Shown in pieces: positions 56,880 through 64,000 of a DNA stretch of 64,000 nt. The notes beneath the pieces were generated by a model that saw only the letters and a list, made by a program, of their open reading frames with translations, ran no database searches and was not told the origin of the DNA. The translations under genes and the position numbers were made by a program. Source of the stretch: Gammaproteobacteria bacterium (GTDB taxonomy: Bacteria; Pseudomonadota; Gammaproteobacteria; Enterobacterales; Psychrobiaceae). How positions within the stretch are numbered: the stretch's first letter is position 1; each line of letters opens with the position of its first letter. The stretch spans positions 1 through 64,000 of the forward strand of contig JABSRT010000022.1 of the NCBI GenBank assembly GCA_013214945.1, written 5' to 3'.

Positions 56880-57994
56880 TGACTAATAATTGCGCCGTAA
56901 TTTATACTCACCACCGGATAGCGGATGATAAAACCTTTATTCAGGCAACGCTTAACAGTGAAAAGTCACTTAATGCTTTAAGCCAAGCGATGGTTGATTC
57001 GTTATTACCGCAGTTAGTCGCGTGGCAACAAGACCCGTCAGTCGTTGCTATTTTACTCGATAGCGCTGGAGACAAAGCCTTTTGTGCCGGTGGCGACATT
57101 GTTCAAATGTACCATGAAATGGCGGCGAAGCCAGGTTGTGCCGTGCCCTATGTCGAAGACTTTTTCACCAAGGAATATCAACTCGATTATCTCATTCATA
57201 CCTATAGCAAACCCATTATTGTATGGGGCAATGGCTTTGTAATGGGCGGCGGACTAGGCTTAATGGCAGGTGCTAGCCATCGGGTAGTCACTGAAAATTC
57301 ACGAGTTGCGATGCCAGAAGTAAGCATTGGTTTATATCCTGATGTTGGCGGCACCTATTTTTTAAATAGAATGCCAGACCAGCTAGGGCTCTTTCTGGGG
57401 CTGACGGCAGCTCAAATCAATGCGGCAGATTGTCTCGAAGTACAGCTCGCTGATCACTTTTTATTACATCAGCAAAAAAGTCAGTTAATTCAATTGATGA
57501 CCGAGCATGATTTTAGCGGCGATGCCGCGACAATAGTGACCGCATTATTAACTCAGCTCAGTGCTCGTGTTATCGCTGAGATACCGGTGGGCAATATTGA
57601 GGCGCATCGAAGTACATTAACCGAGATATTAAGCAGCGATCAGCTGCTTGATGTCGTACAGGCAATTACCGAATTAGAGACCCCAGACAAGTGGCTGCTT
57701 AAAGCCCAAAAATCACTAAGCCGTGGCAGTGCTATTTCGGCACATATTGTGGCGCGGCAGCTTAGCATTGGCAAAAAACTGACATTAGCGCAATGTTTTC
57801 AGCTTGAATTGTCACTGTCGGTGCGCTGTGGTCAACTGGGCGAGTTTGCAGAAGGTGTCCGCGCTTTACTGATTGAAAAAGACAATCAACCCGCGTGGCG
57901 TTTTAATACGGTCGCTGACGTCGACAATGAGATTATTGACCAATTATTTAGCCCGATTTGGAGTGATGAAGATCATCCACTAAACGCATTATAA
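56879..57994 (+). CDS. 3-hydroxyisobutyryl-CoA hydrolase
   Basis: A 371-residue crotonase-superfamily hydrolase of the HIBCH type, recognised by AFCAGGDIVQMYHEM, GFVMGGGLGLMAGASHRV, and the Glu/Asp pair in MPEVSIGLYPDVGGTYFLNR. It releases free 3-hydroxyisobutyrate from its CoA ester in valine breakdown, preventing build-up of methacrylyl-CoA. It is translationally coupled to the preceding hydratase and precedes mmsB by 13 bp. Confidence 0.94.
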   Translation: MTNNCAVIYTHHRIADDKTFIQATLNSEKSLNALSQAMVDSLLPQLVAWQQDPSVVAILLDSAGDKAFCAGGDIVQMYHEMAAKPGCAVPYVEDFFTKEYQLDYLIHTYSKPIIVWGNGFVMGGGLGLMAGASHRVVTENSRVAMPEVSIGLYPDVGGTYFLNRMPDQLGLFLGLTAAQINAADCLEVQLADHFLLHQQKSQLIQLMTEHDFSGDAATIVTALLTQLSARVIAEIPVGNIEAHRSTLTEILSSDQLLDVVQAITELETPDKWLLKAQKSLSRGSAISAHIVARQLSIGKKLTLAQCFQLELSLSVRCGQLGEFAEGVRALLIEKDNQPAWRFNTVADVDNEIIDQLFSPIWSDEDHPLNAL

Positions 57995-58007
57995 CAAGGA
58001 GAATATC

Positions 58008-58898
58008 ATGGCAAAAGTTGGATTTATTGGCCTAGGCAACATGGGTGGCCCAATGGCAATCAATTTAGTGAAAGCTGGGCATCAAGTCGAGGTTTTTGAC
58101 TTAAGCACCAGTGCAATGGCCAGTGTGGTTGAGCATGGCGCGGTGGCAGCATCAAGCGCTAATGATGCGGCAATTGATAAGCAGTTTGTAATCACTATGC
58201 TGCCTGCTGGCAAGCATGTGGTTGGACTTTATTTAGGCGAGCAGGGTTTATTGAGCGTGGTTGATCATAACACCCTGATGATCGATTCGAGTACGATTGA
58301 TGCAGCGACAGCGAGATTGGTAGCGCAAGACGCGCAAGAGCGTGGTATTCCATTTATTGATGCGCCTGTTTCTGGTGGCGTTGGTGGGGCCGTAGCAGGT
58401 ACTTTAAGCTTTATTTGTGGCGGCGAAGTTGATCATTTTGACCACGCCCAAGTGGTATTAAATGACATGGGAAAAAACATTTTCCATGCTGGCGCAGTTG
58501 GCGCGGGTCAGGTCGCTAAAATATGTAACAATATGTTGTTATCCATTTTAATGGCAGGCACCTCAGAAGCTTTGCAAATGGGCATCGACAATGGTTTAGA
58601 CCCTAAAATATTGTCCGATATCATGGTCAAAAGCTCAGGTAAAAACTGGTGTTTAGAGTTATACAATCCGGTACCTGGGGTGATGGAACACGCACCTGCT
58701 AGTAATGATTATCAAGGTGGCTTTATGGTCGACTTAATGCTTAAAGATTTAGGCTTAGCGTCTGAGGCAGCTCAACTATCACAATCGAGTACACCACTCG
58801 GGACGTTAGCAAGGAGTTTATTTGCTTTACATGCACGCAGTGGTGCCGGCAGCCAAGATTTTTCAAGCATTATTGAGCTATACAAAAAACCAGATTAA
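58008..58898 (+). CDS. mmsB: 3-hydroxyisobutyrate dehydrogenase MmsB
   Basis: A 296-residue enzyme with the NAD motif GFIGLGNMGGPMA, substrate-binding DAPVSGGVGGA, and the catalytic Lys in AKICNNMLL. It oxidises 3-hydroxyisobutyrate to methylmalonate semialdehyde. A strong AAGGAG precedes the ATG. It is the last gene of the operon. A hairpin follows. Confidence 0.95.
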   Translation: MAKVGFIGLGNMGGPMAINLVKAGHQVEVFDLSTSAMASVVEHGAVAASSANDAAIDKQFVITMLPAGKHVVGLYLGEQGLLSVVDHNTLMIDSSTIDAATARLVAQDAQERGIPFIDAPVSGGVGGAVAGTLSFICGGEVDHFDHAQVVLNDMGKNIFHAGAVGAGQVAKICNNMLLSILMAGTSEALQMGIDNGLDPKILSDIMVKSSGKNWCLELYNPVPGVMEHAPASNDYQGGFMVDLMLKDLGLASEAAQLSQSSTPLGTLARSLFALHARSGAGSQDFSSIIELYKKPD

Positions 58899-58904
58899 CA
58901 GTCA

Positions 58905-58934
58905 CACCCACGATTAGATTGATAATCGTGGGTG
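58905..58934 (+). terminator. Hairpin ending the ivd-type operon
   Basis: CACCCACGATTA and TAATCGTGGGTG make a perfect 12-bp stem with a 6-base loop, six bases after the mmsB stop codon. The T run is weak. Confidence 0.65.
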
Positions 58935-59012
58935 GTTCGTTATTACTGTCGACAATTTTATTGTATATATTAAGGTTATGGTGATAAATATGCTGAAACT
59001 TAAGATCACAAT

Positions 59013-59936
59013 ATGGCAAAAATAGGCATTGCATTAGGCAGTGGCTCAGCCAAAGGCTGGGCTCATATTGGGGTGCTTAAAGCGTTGGCCCAATTAGGGG
59101 TTAAACCCGATGTCGTCGCCGGTTGTTCAGTTGGCGCATTTGTTGGTGCAGCTTACGCGACTGATAACTTAGCAGAGCTAGAACAATGGGTTAATGGCTT
59201 TTCGAGCTGGGATCTGGTTAGCATGCTCGATATAAGCTTACGGCGCGGTGGCTTGATGTCTGGTGAGAAAGTGTTTGAGCAAGCCAAATCGATGATTGGT
59301 GATATAAATGTTGAAGATCTCGAGTTGCCGTTTATCGCGGTGGCAACAGATTTGTACGGCGGTAACGAAGTGTGGTTAAAACGTGGTTGTTTGCAAGATG
59401 TGGTACGCGCTTCTTGCGCTATCCCCGGCTTGTTAGCACCTGTGCGTTTAGGAGAGCGTTATTTTATTGATGGCGCGGTGGTTAACCCTATTCCGATTAA
59501 TGTTTGTCGGGCGTTAGGAGCAGACGTTGTTATAGCTGTTGATTTATATGGTTATCCCGAGGTTGTTACTGATAGCCATCCAGTGATGCGCAGTGGTAAA
59601 AATGCGCTTAAATCAGACAATGAGCGCAGTCATTTTAATCACTTAATTAATCAGTCTCGTGATTACTTCAATGATTTTACCAAGCGGTTTGTTCGCAGTA
59701 ACCGCAGTGAACTCAACATGTTTGCGGTAATGACCAGTGCACTGGAAATTTTAGAATACCGACAAAAAAAATCGCGTTTAGCAGGCGACCCACCAGAAGT
59801 ACTAATCCAGCCTCAAGTGGCTCATATTGGTTCAATGGAGTTTAACCGGGCCTCAGAGTCTATCTTGGCAGGTGAACAGGCAGTTTATAAAATAAAGCAC
59901 TTAATCGAGAGTGAGTTAGTGCGTATTGGTCGCTAA
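59013..59936 (+). CDS. rssA: Patatin-like phospholipase RssA
   Basis: A 307-residue patatin-family protein. The oxyanion motif GSGSAKGWAHIG, the nucleophile elbow AGCSVGAF and the dyad Asp in FIDGAVVNP match E. coli RssA. The E. coli protein has no firmly assigned substrate. It stands alone between the ivd-type operon and a convergent kinase gene. Confidence 0.9.
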   Translation: MAKIGIALGSGSAKGWAHIGVLKALAQLGVKPDVVAGCSVGAFVGAAYATDNLAELEQWVNGFSSWDLVSMLDISLRRGGLMSGEKVFEQAKSMIGDINVEDLELPFIAVATDLYGGNEVWLKRGCLQDVVRASCAIPGLLAPVRLGERYFIDGAVVNPIPINVCRALGADVVIAVDLYGYPEVVTDSHPVMRSGKNALKSDNERSHFNHLINQSRDYFNDFTKRFVRSNRSELNMFAVMTSALEILEYRQKKSRLAGDPPEVLIQPQVAHIGSMEFNRASESILAGEQAVYKIKHLIESELVRIGR

Positions 59937-59976
59937 TACCAACGAAAAGGTTGCTAGTCTACTAATAGATTATTGT

Positions 59977-60615
59977 TTATTGATTGCTGATTATGTTCCG
60001 AGTATCTGAGTGATCTATCACCAGCTGTGCATTGGGTATGTCATTAGAATCTGCTTTGGTGGTAGCACCTTTGAGGTCGAAGCCTTGATCGAGCCAACGT
60101 GTGATTAATCGTTGTCGTAAAACTTCAATTGGTACGTCTAACAAGACGCTGGCATCAAAATACTGCGCGAGTCTTTGCCACCCCAGCTGCTTTAATAGCA
60201 AATAGTTTCCTTCGATCAAAATAATTTTAGTGTCATTGCTTATTGCAATTGCATCGTTGACGACTGCGTCGATATCTCGGTTAAAGATTGGGGCGAGCAC
60301 TGTTGCTTGATTGAGCTTTACCTTGGCTAATAGCTGTTCTAATGCCGTTAAATTAAAGGTTTGTGGTGAGCCTTTTACCGCCAGCAAGCCTTGTTGCTGT
60401 AAAGTCTCATTATCTAAGTGGAAACCGTCCATTGCAACGATTTGGCAACTCAATTGATGCTTGGTCTGTAACAGTAGTTGTAGTGATTGCACTAGGGTCG
60501 ATTTACCAGAACCGGGCGCGCCGGCAATGGCGAAGAGGTAACGAGACTTGTTGGCTGCATCTTTTATGATGCGGTTAGCGAGTTGTTCTAACTTGTCATA
60601 GCGCTGATGATTCAT
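59977..60615 (-). CDS. FrcK-like P-loop kinase
   Basis: A 212-residue uridine-kinase-like P-loop protein with AGAPGSGKST near residue 32, DGFHLDNETL, APIFNRD and EGNYLLL. It resembles the kinases encoded with the fructose ABC transporter in rhizobia (frcBCAK). It lies directly downstream of frcA here but is separated by an intrinsic terminator and probably has its own promoter. The substrate, a sugar or a nucleoside, is unproven. Confidence 0.72.
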   Translation of the reverse strand: MNHQRYDKLEQLANRIIKDAANKSRYLFAIAGAPGSGKSTLVQSLQLLLQTKHQLSCQIVAMDGFHLDNETLQQQGLLAVKGSPQTFNLTALEQLLAKVKLNQATVLAPIFNRDIDAVVNDAIAISNDTKIILIEGNYLLLKQLGWQRLAQYFDASVLLDVPIEVLRQRLITRWLDQGFDLKGATTKADSNDIPNAQLVIDHSDTRNIISNQ

Positions 60616-60661
60616 AGTTCACTTATAATTTAGTCGTTAAAAGCGCAACAGGGCACCAAAA

Positions 60662-60695
60662 AGCCAGCTAGCAGCTTAGTAACGGCTAGCTGGCT
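60662..60695 (-). terminator. Intrinsic terminator after frcA
   Basis: AGCCAGCTAGC and GCTAGCTGGCT form a perfect 11-bp stem with a 12-base loop. On the minus strand it is followed by a run of Ts. It separates frcBCA from the kinase gene. Confidence 0.85.
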
Positions 60696-60703
60696 GATAA
60701 CGT

Positions 60704-61477
60704 TTATGTTAGTGACGGATGAGGCTCTTTAGCACCAGTCATATAAGCGACAGCCTCTTCCATCGTGTGCTCCTTAGGGTTTAAGGTACACAGGCGACGA
60801 CCTAAACGGTGGACGTGAATACGATCTGCAACTTCGAAGACATGCGGCATATTGTGAGAGATAAGCACAATAGGAATGCCTTTTGATTTTACCTCGACAA
60901 TCAGATCTAATACCCGTTGAGACTCTTTTACCCCAAGTGCGGCCGTTGGTTCATCCATGATGATTACTTTAGATCCAAAAGCCGCCGCTCGAGCAACCGA
61001 GATCCCCTGGCGCTGGCCACCAGAGAGTGTTTCAACAGTTTGGTTGATGTTTTGAATCGTCATCAAGCCAAGTTCAGTCAGTTTATCACGGGCTATTTGC
61101 TGCATTCTAGGGCGGTCTAATTGACGAAATACTGTACCGAGTATACCGGGCTTGCGCAGTTCGCGACCCAAGAACATGTTATCGGCAATCGACAATGATG
61201 GCGACAGTGCTAATGTTTGATATACCGTATCGATGCCAGCATTTTGTGCGGCTAAAGGAGTGGCAAAGTTAACCTTTTCACCATCTAAAAATATATCACC
61301 GGAATCAGGTTGGACTGCGCCTGATAACGTTTTAATTAAGGACGATTTACCTGCACCATTATCACCTATCACCGCGAGGACTTCTCCTGGGTATAGGTCA
61401 AAGTCACAGTGATCTAAGGCAGTTACTCTGCCGTAGCGTTTAACTAAATTACGAACACTTAAAACAGGCTTACTCAT
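60704..61477 (-). CDS. frcA: Sugar ABC transporter ATP-binding protein FrcA
   Basis: A 257-residue ABC ATPase with a single cassette, as in FrcA, unlike the double cassettes of RbsA. Walker A is GDNGAGKSS, the signature is LSGGQRQ and Walker B is VIIMDEP. It powers the FrcBC importer. It overlaps frcC by 4 bp. Confidence 0.92.
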   Translation of the reverse strand: MSKPVLSVRNLVKRYGRVTALDHCDFDLYPGEVLAVIGDNGAGKSSLIKTLSGAVQPDSGDIFLDGEKVNFATPLAAQNAGIDTVYQTLALSPSLSIADNMFLGRELRKPGILGTVFRQLDRPRMQQIARDKLTELGLMTIQNINQTVETLSGGQRQGISVARAAAFGSKVIIMDEPTAALGVKESQRVLDLIVEVKSKGIPIVLISHNMPHVFEVADRIHVHRLGRRLCTLNPKEHTMEEAVAYMTGAKEPHPSLT

Positions 61478-62547
61478 GATGAAATCTTCCTAATCCATTG
61501 ATCTATTGCTACTGCACTAATGATTAATACCCCGATAAGCAGATAAGTCCACTGCGGATCAGCACCCATCAGACGAAGTCCTAGTGAGAATACGCCGACA
61601 ATTAGTGCGCCGAACAGCATGCCCATAATCGAGCCGCGACCGCCAAAGAGCGAGATGCCGCCGATTACCACGGCAGTAATGGATTCAATATTAGCTAACT
61701 GACCTGAAGTCGGTGAGATAGAACCGATGCGCCCGATTAGCGCCCAGCCTGCAAAGGCACAGATAAACCCAGCGAGCATGTAGACCGAGATCAACACTTT
61801 TTTAGTTTCAACGCCAGCTAGTTCTGCCGCTTCCGGATCATCACCTACGGCGTAAACGTGTCGACCCCAAGCTGTGTTATTTAGCACATAGGTTAAAATG
61901 ACGACTATTAAGACAAAAGCGATAACGCCATAGGTAAATATAGCTCCACCAATATTTATTTTTTCGCCAAAGAAATGGAACAAGGGTGCTGTTTTCTCTA
62001 TGTCTTGGCTACGAATTGTTTCGTTACCAGAGTACAAAAAGTTAGTCGCTAATACGATTTGCCAGACACCTAAGGTGACAATGAAAGGGGGCAGACGCAT
62101 TACGGCGACGAGCCAGCCGTTGATGTAGCCGAGTAAAGTACCACAAGCAAGGCCAATTCCTATCGCGGCTTCTGCGGGCAGGCCATAGCGGAATGTCATT
62201 TGTCCCATAATGACTGAAGAGAGCACCATAATAGCGCCGACCGATAAATCGATACCTGCGGTTAGAATGACTAAGCTTTGCGCAGCGCCAACGATACCGA
62301 CGATTGCTACTTGTTGTAATATCAAGGTTAAAGCAAATGGCGAGAAAAATTTACCGCCTAACAGGATGCCAAAGACGAGTAAAGATAACATCAGTACCAC
62401 GAGCGGGACTAGCGATGGGGTACGGTGTAATGTGTGTTGTATTTTATTGATAAAACTGCGGTTGTCGTTGTCGAAATTGGCAACTTTTTCATTAGCGCCA
62501 AGCTTGAGCGACGTCTGGTCAGTTGAGATCGCGGTTGGTTCAGTCAT
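61474..62547 (-). CDS. frcC: Sugar ABC transporter permease FrcC
   Basis: A 357-residue permease of the ribose/fructose family with about ten membrane segments and the EAA-like SVGAIMVLSSV and VIGGISLFGGRGSIMGMLFGALIV motifs. The N-terminal 50 residues are hydrophilic, as in FrcC. It overlaps frcA by 4 bp. The gap of 142 bp to frcB contains a stable hairpin. Confidence 0.92.
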   Translation of the reverse strand: MTEPTAISTDQTSLKLGANEKVANFDNDNRSFINKIQHTLHRTPSLVPLVVLMLSLLVFGILLGGKFFSPFALTLILQQVAIVGIVGAAQSLVILTAGIDLSVGAIMVLSSVIMGQMTFRYGLPAEAAIGIGLACGTLLGYINGWLVAVMRLPPFIVTLGVWQIVLATNFLYSGNETIRSQDIEKTAPLFHFFGEKINIGGAIFTYGVIAFVLIVVILTYVLNNTAWGRHVYAVGDDPEAAELAGVETKKVLISVYMLAGFICAFAGWALIGRIGSISPTSGQLANIESITAVVIGGISLFGGRGSIMGMLFGALIVGVFSLGLRLMGADPQWTYLLIGVLIISAVAIDQWIRKISS

Positions 62548-62641
62548 GGAGATTCTCGCTTAATTCTATAAACTAATTAATTTCAGTAATCTAATGGTTC
62601 AATCAGCTAAAGGGTAGTAGCGTGCGCCACCCAATAGTTAC

Positions 62642-62677
62642 TATCCTAAACAGAGAGCTTGCTTTCTGTTTAGGATA
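62642..62677 (-). other. mRNA hairpin between frcB and frcC
   Basis: TATCCTAAACAGA and TCTGTTTAGGATA make a perfect 13-bp stem with a 10-base loop, 12 bases after the frcB stop codon. It lacks a T run. Such hairpins behind binding-protein genes often protect the upstream mRNA or partly attenuate transcription. Confidence 0.7.
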
Positions 62678-62689
62678 AGTTAGGCTAAA

Positions 62690-63712
62690 TTAGCCCCAAC
62701 AGCGCGCTAGTCCTTGTTTGGTGTCCATTGATTGAACACCAGCGGCGGTTTGGTCCGTTACTAAGTTGACACCGGTATCAAAGAAAGCTTTGCCAGGTGT
62801 ATTCGCTGGCTTAGTGCCATCTTTGGCCCAAGTTGCTATTGCTTGGATACCTTTAGAAGCCATTAATAATGGATACTGTTGTGCTGTTGCGCCGATGACA
62901 CCGTCAACCACGTTTTGAATACCAGGGCAACCGCCATCGACAGATACCACTAAAACATCCTTTTCTTTACCGAAAGCTTTTAGCGTCTGGTAAGCACCCG
63001 CTGCAGCAGGCTCGTTAATGGTGTACACCACGTTGATGCCAGAATCGAGCGCAAGTAAGTTTTCCATCGCTTTACGGCCACCTTCTTCGTTACCAGCTGT
63101 TACTTCATGACCGATAATTCGTGGGTCAGTTTCATCGCCCCATTTATTTGGATCGCCCAAATCAATACCGAAACCTTTTAAGAAACCTTGGTCGCGCAAA
63201 ACACCTACTGACGGCTGACTTACTGCTAAATCAAGCATCGCGATTTTAGCTGTTTTAGCTTTGTCGCCAAGTGCAGCGGCAGCCCATTGACCGATTAGCT
63301 CACCGGCTAAAAAGTTATCAGTAGCAAACGTTGCATCAGCAGCGCTAACCGGATCAAGTGGTGTATCTAGGGCAATAACCAAAATGCCAGCGTCGCGCGC
63401 CTGCTTAACTGCAGGAACAATGCCGCTTGTATCAGAGGCCGTTAGCAGAATGCCTTTAGCGCCATCGGCAATACAAGTTTCAATCGCAGCAACCTGAGAT
63501 TCAGAATCACCATCAATTTTCCCTGCGTATGTCTTAAGGTCGATACCAAGCTCAGCCGCTTTAGCTTTAGCACCTTCTTTCATTTTCAAAAAGAAAGGGT
63601 TGGTATCAGTTTTAGTGATAAGACAAGCGCCGATACCTGCTTGAGCATTGAAGCTTAAAATACTGGTTAATGTAATAGCGCCGACCATAGATGCAATAAT
63701 TGTTTTTTTCAT
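62690..63712 (-). CDS. frcB: Fructose-type ABC transporter binding protein FrcB
   Basis: A 340-residue periplasmic binding protein of the ribose type. A signal peptide ends at about residue 25 (NAQA), followed by [21 protein letters not shown] and [19 protein letters not shown], close to rhizobial FrcB, which binds fructose, ribose and mannose. AGGGAAC precedes the ATG. It is the first gene of frcBCA. Confidence 0.9.
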   Translation of the reverse strand: MKKTIIASMVGAITLTSILSFNAQAGIGACLITKTDTNPFFLKMKEGAKAKAAELGIDLKTYAGKIDGDSESQVAAIETCIADGAKGILLTASDTSGIVPAVKQARDAGILVIALDTPLDPVSAADATFATDNFLAGELIGQWAAAALGDKAKTAKIAMLDLAVSQPSVGVLRDQGFLKGFGIDLGDPNKWGDETDPRIIGHEVTAGNEEGGRKAMENLLALDSGINVVYTINEPAAAGAYQTLKAFGKEKDVLVVSVDGGCPGIQNVVDGVIGATAQQYPLLMASKGIQAIATWAKDGTKPANTPGKAFFDTGVNLVTDQTAAGVQSMDTKQGLARCWG

Positions 63713-63861
63713 CTTGTTCCCTACATTTGATTAGTTATTTATGTTGAACCTGCATTGGCATAGTTCAATTGAAATCATTCTGGTACTCAGTGTGGTTACT
63801 GCGTTTTTTTTGAACGTCCTAAACGCTGTGGTTAAAATTACCGCTAGAAAAGCATGATGTC

Positions 63862-63890
63862 AATTAATAAATCAAATTGATTTATTAATT
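63862..63890. promoter_or_regulatory. 14-1-14 perfect palindrome upstream of frcB
   Basis: Two perfect 14-bp arms, AATTAATAAATCAA and its complement, around a single A. It lies about 150 bp before the frcB start. Its AT-rich arms resemble ROK- or MarR-type operators. It is a candidate site for the fructose-system regulator, which is not in the window. A similar half-site, AATTAATCAA, recurs 36 bp further out. Confidence 0.55.
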
Positions 63891-64000
63891 AATTCTGGTA
63901 GTTTAATAACTACAAATCGGTGATCAATTAATCAATCTGTTGGTCGCTGAAATTACTTCGGGTGTTAATATAAGCGCCATAATAAAGTGGGCTGAGAAGT

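Overview
This window looks like the chromosome of a marine, aerobic, motile gammaproteobacterium of the order Alteromonadales (Shewanella/Colwellia-like). That reading rests on moderate-to-low GC, the gene complement, and pairings such as ppnN-xni, sbcD-sbcC and an ivd-type branched-chain catabolic operon. No rRNA, tRNA, CRISPR array or prophage was recognised. Almost all of the DNA is ordinary chromosomal coding sequence. The only mobile element seen is one REP/IS200-type transposase gene with its repeats.

Layout. 0-4.4 kb: an SDR oxidoreductase with a divergent LysR regulator, then a second LysR divergent from an aldo/keto reductase and an MdaB-type quinone reductase. 4.4-6.1 kb: a transposase flanked by two kinds of direct repeat, next to the 3' relic of a TctC-type binding-protein gene. 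6.2-9.2 kb: a TctA-TctB fusion permease and a universal stress protein. 9.4-13.1 kb: a chemoreceptor, an unusual PyrD with a small YeaC-like gene, and a decayed relic. 13.2-22.2 kb: an aromatic amino acid catabolic island (phhA-phhB, an NSS transporter, hpd, a VOC protein, fahA, maiA, a MarR regulator and an aromatic aminotransferase). 22.3-30.4 kb: a DMT permease, a PhnD-like binding protein, a hybrid kinase with a REC-PP2C regulator and a short flagellin, then tapT. 30.4-45 kb: a degenerate HD-GYP protein, xni, ppnN, a GGDEF protein, rdgC, a histidine kinase, sbcDC and an MFS permease. 45-52.7 kb: tesB, cobalamin salvage genes, pgi and a lipoprotein under a c-di-GMP riboswitch. 53-59 kb: a PilZ protein and a valine-type degradation operon. 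59-64 kb: an RssA-like patatin and a frcBCA fructose ABC transporter with a FrcK-like kinase.

The aromatic island reads as one pathway. PhhA (with PhhB recycling its pterin) makes tyrosine, the aminotransferase makes 4-hydroxyphenylpyruvate, and Hpd makes homogentisate. FahA and MaiA carry out the late steps. No cupin-type homogentisate dioxygenase (HmgA) is present. A single-domain VOC metalloprotein occupies the place that hmgA has in Vibrio. Four copies of a 20-bp operator of the form TTAGTA-N8-TACTAA lie in pairs before hpd and between the MarR gene and the aminotransferase gene. This points to a local MarR regulon. A second palindrome, TTTACG-N4-CGTAAA, is shared by the hpd and ivd operon promoters and suggests a LiuR-type regulator linking the two pathways.

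A c-di-GMP theme also runs through the window: a GGDEF cyclase, a degenerate HD-GYP protein, a PilZ protein and a clear GEMM-I riboswitch. The less ordinary parts are the VOC-for-HmgA swap, the hybrid kinase/PP2C/short flagellin cluster beside a PhnD-like receptor, the PyrD with a class-1-like cysteine, and the interrupted TTT transporter.
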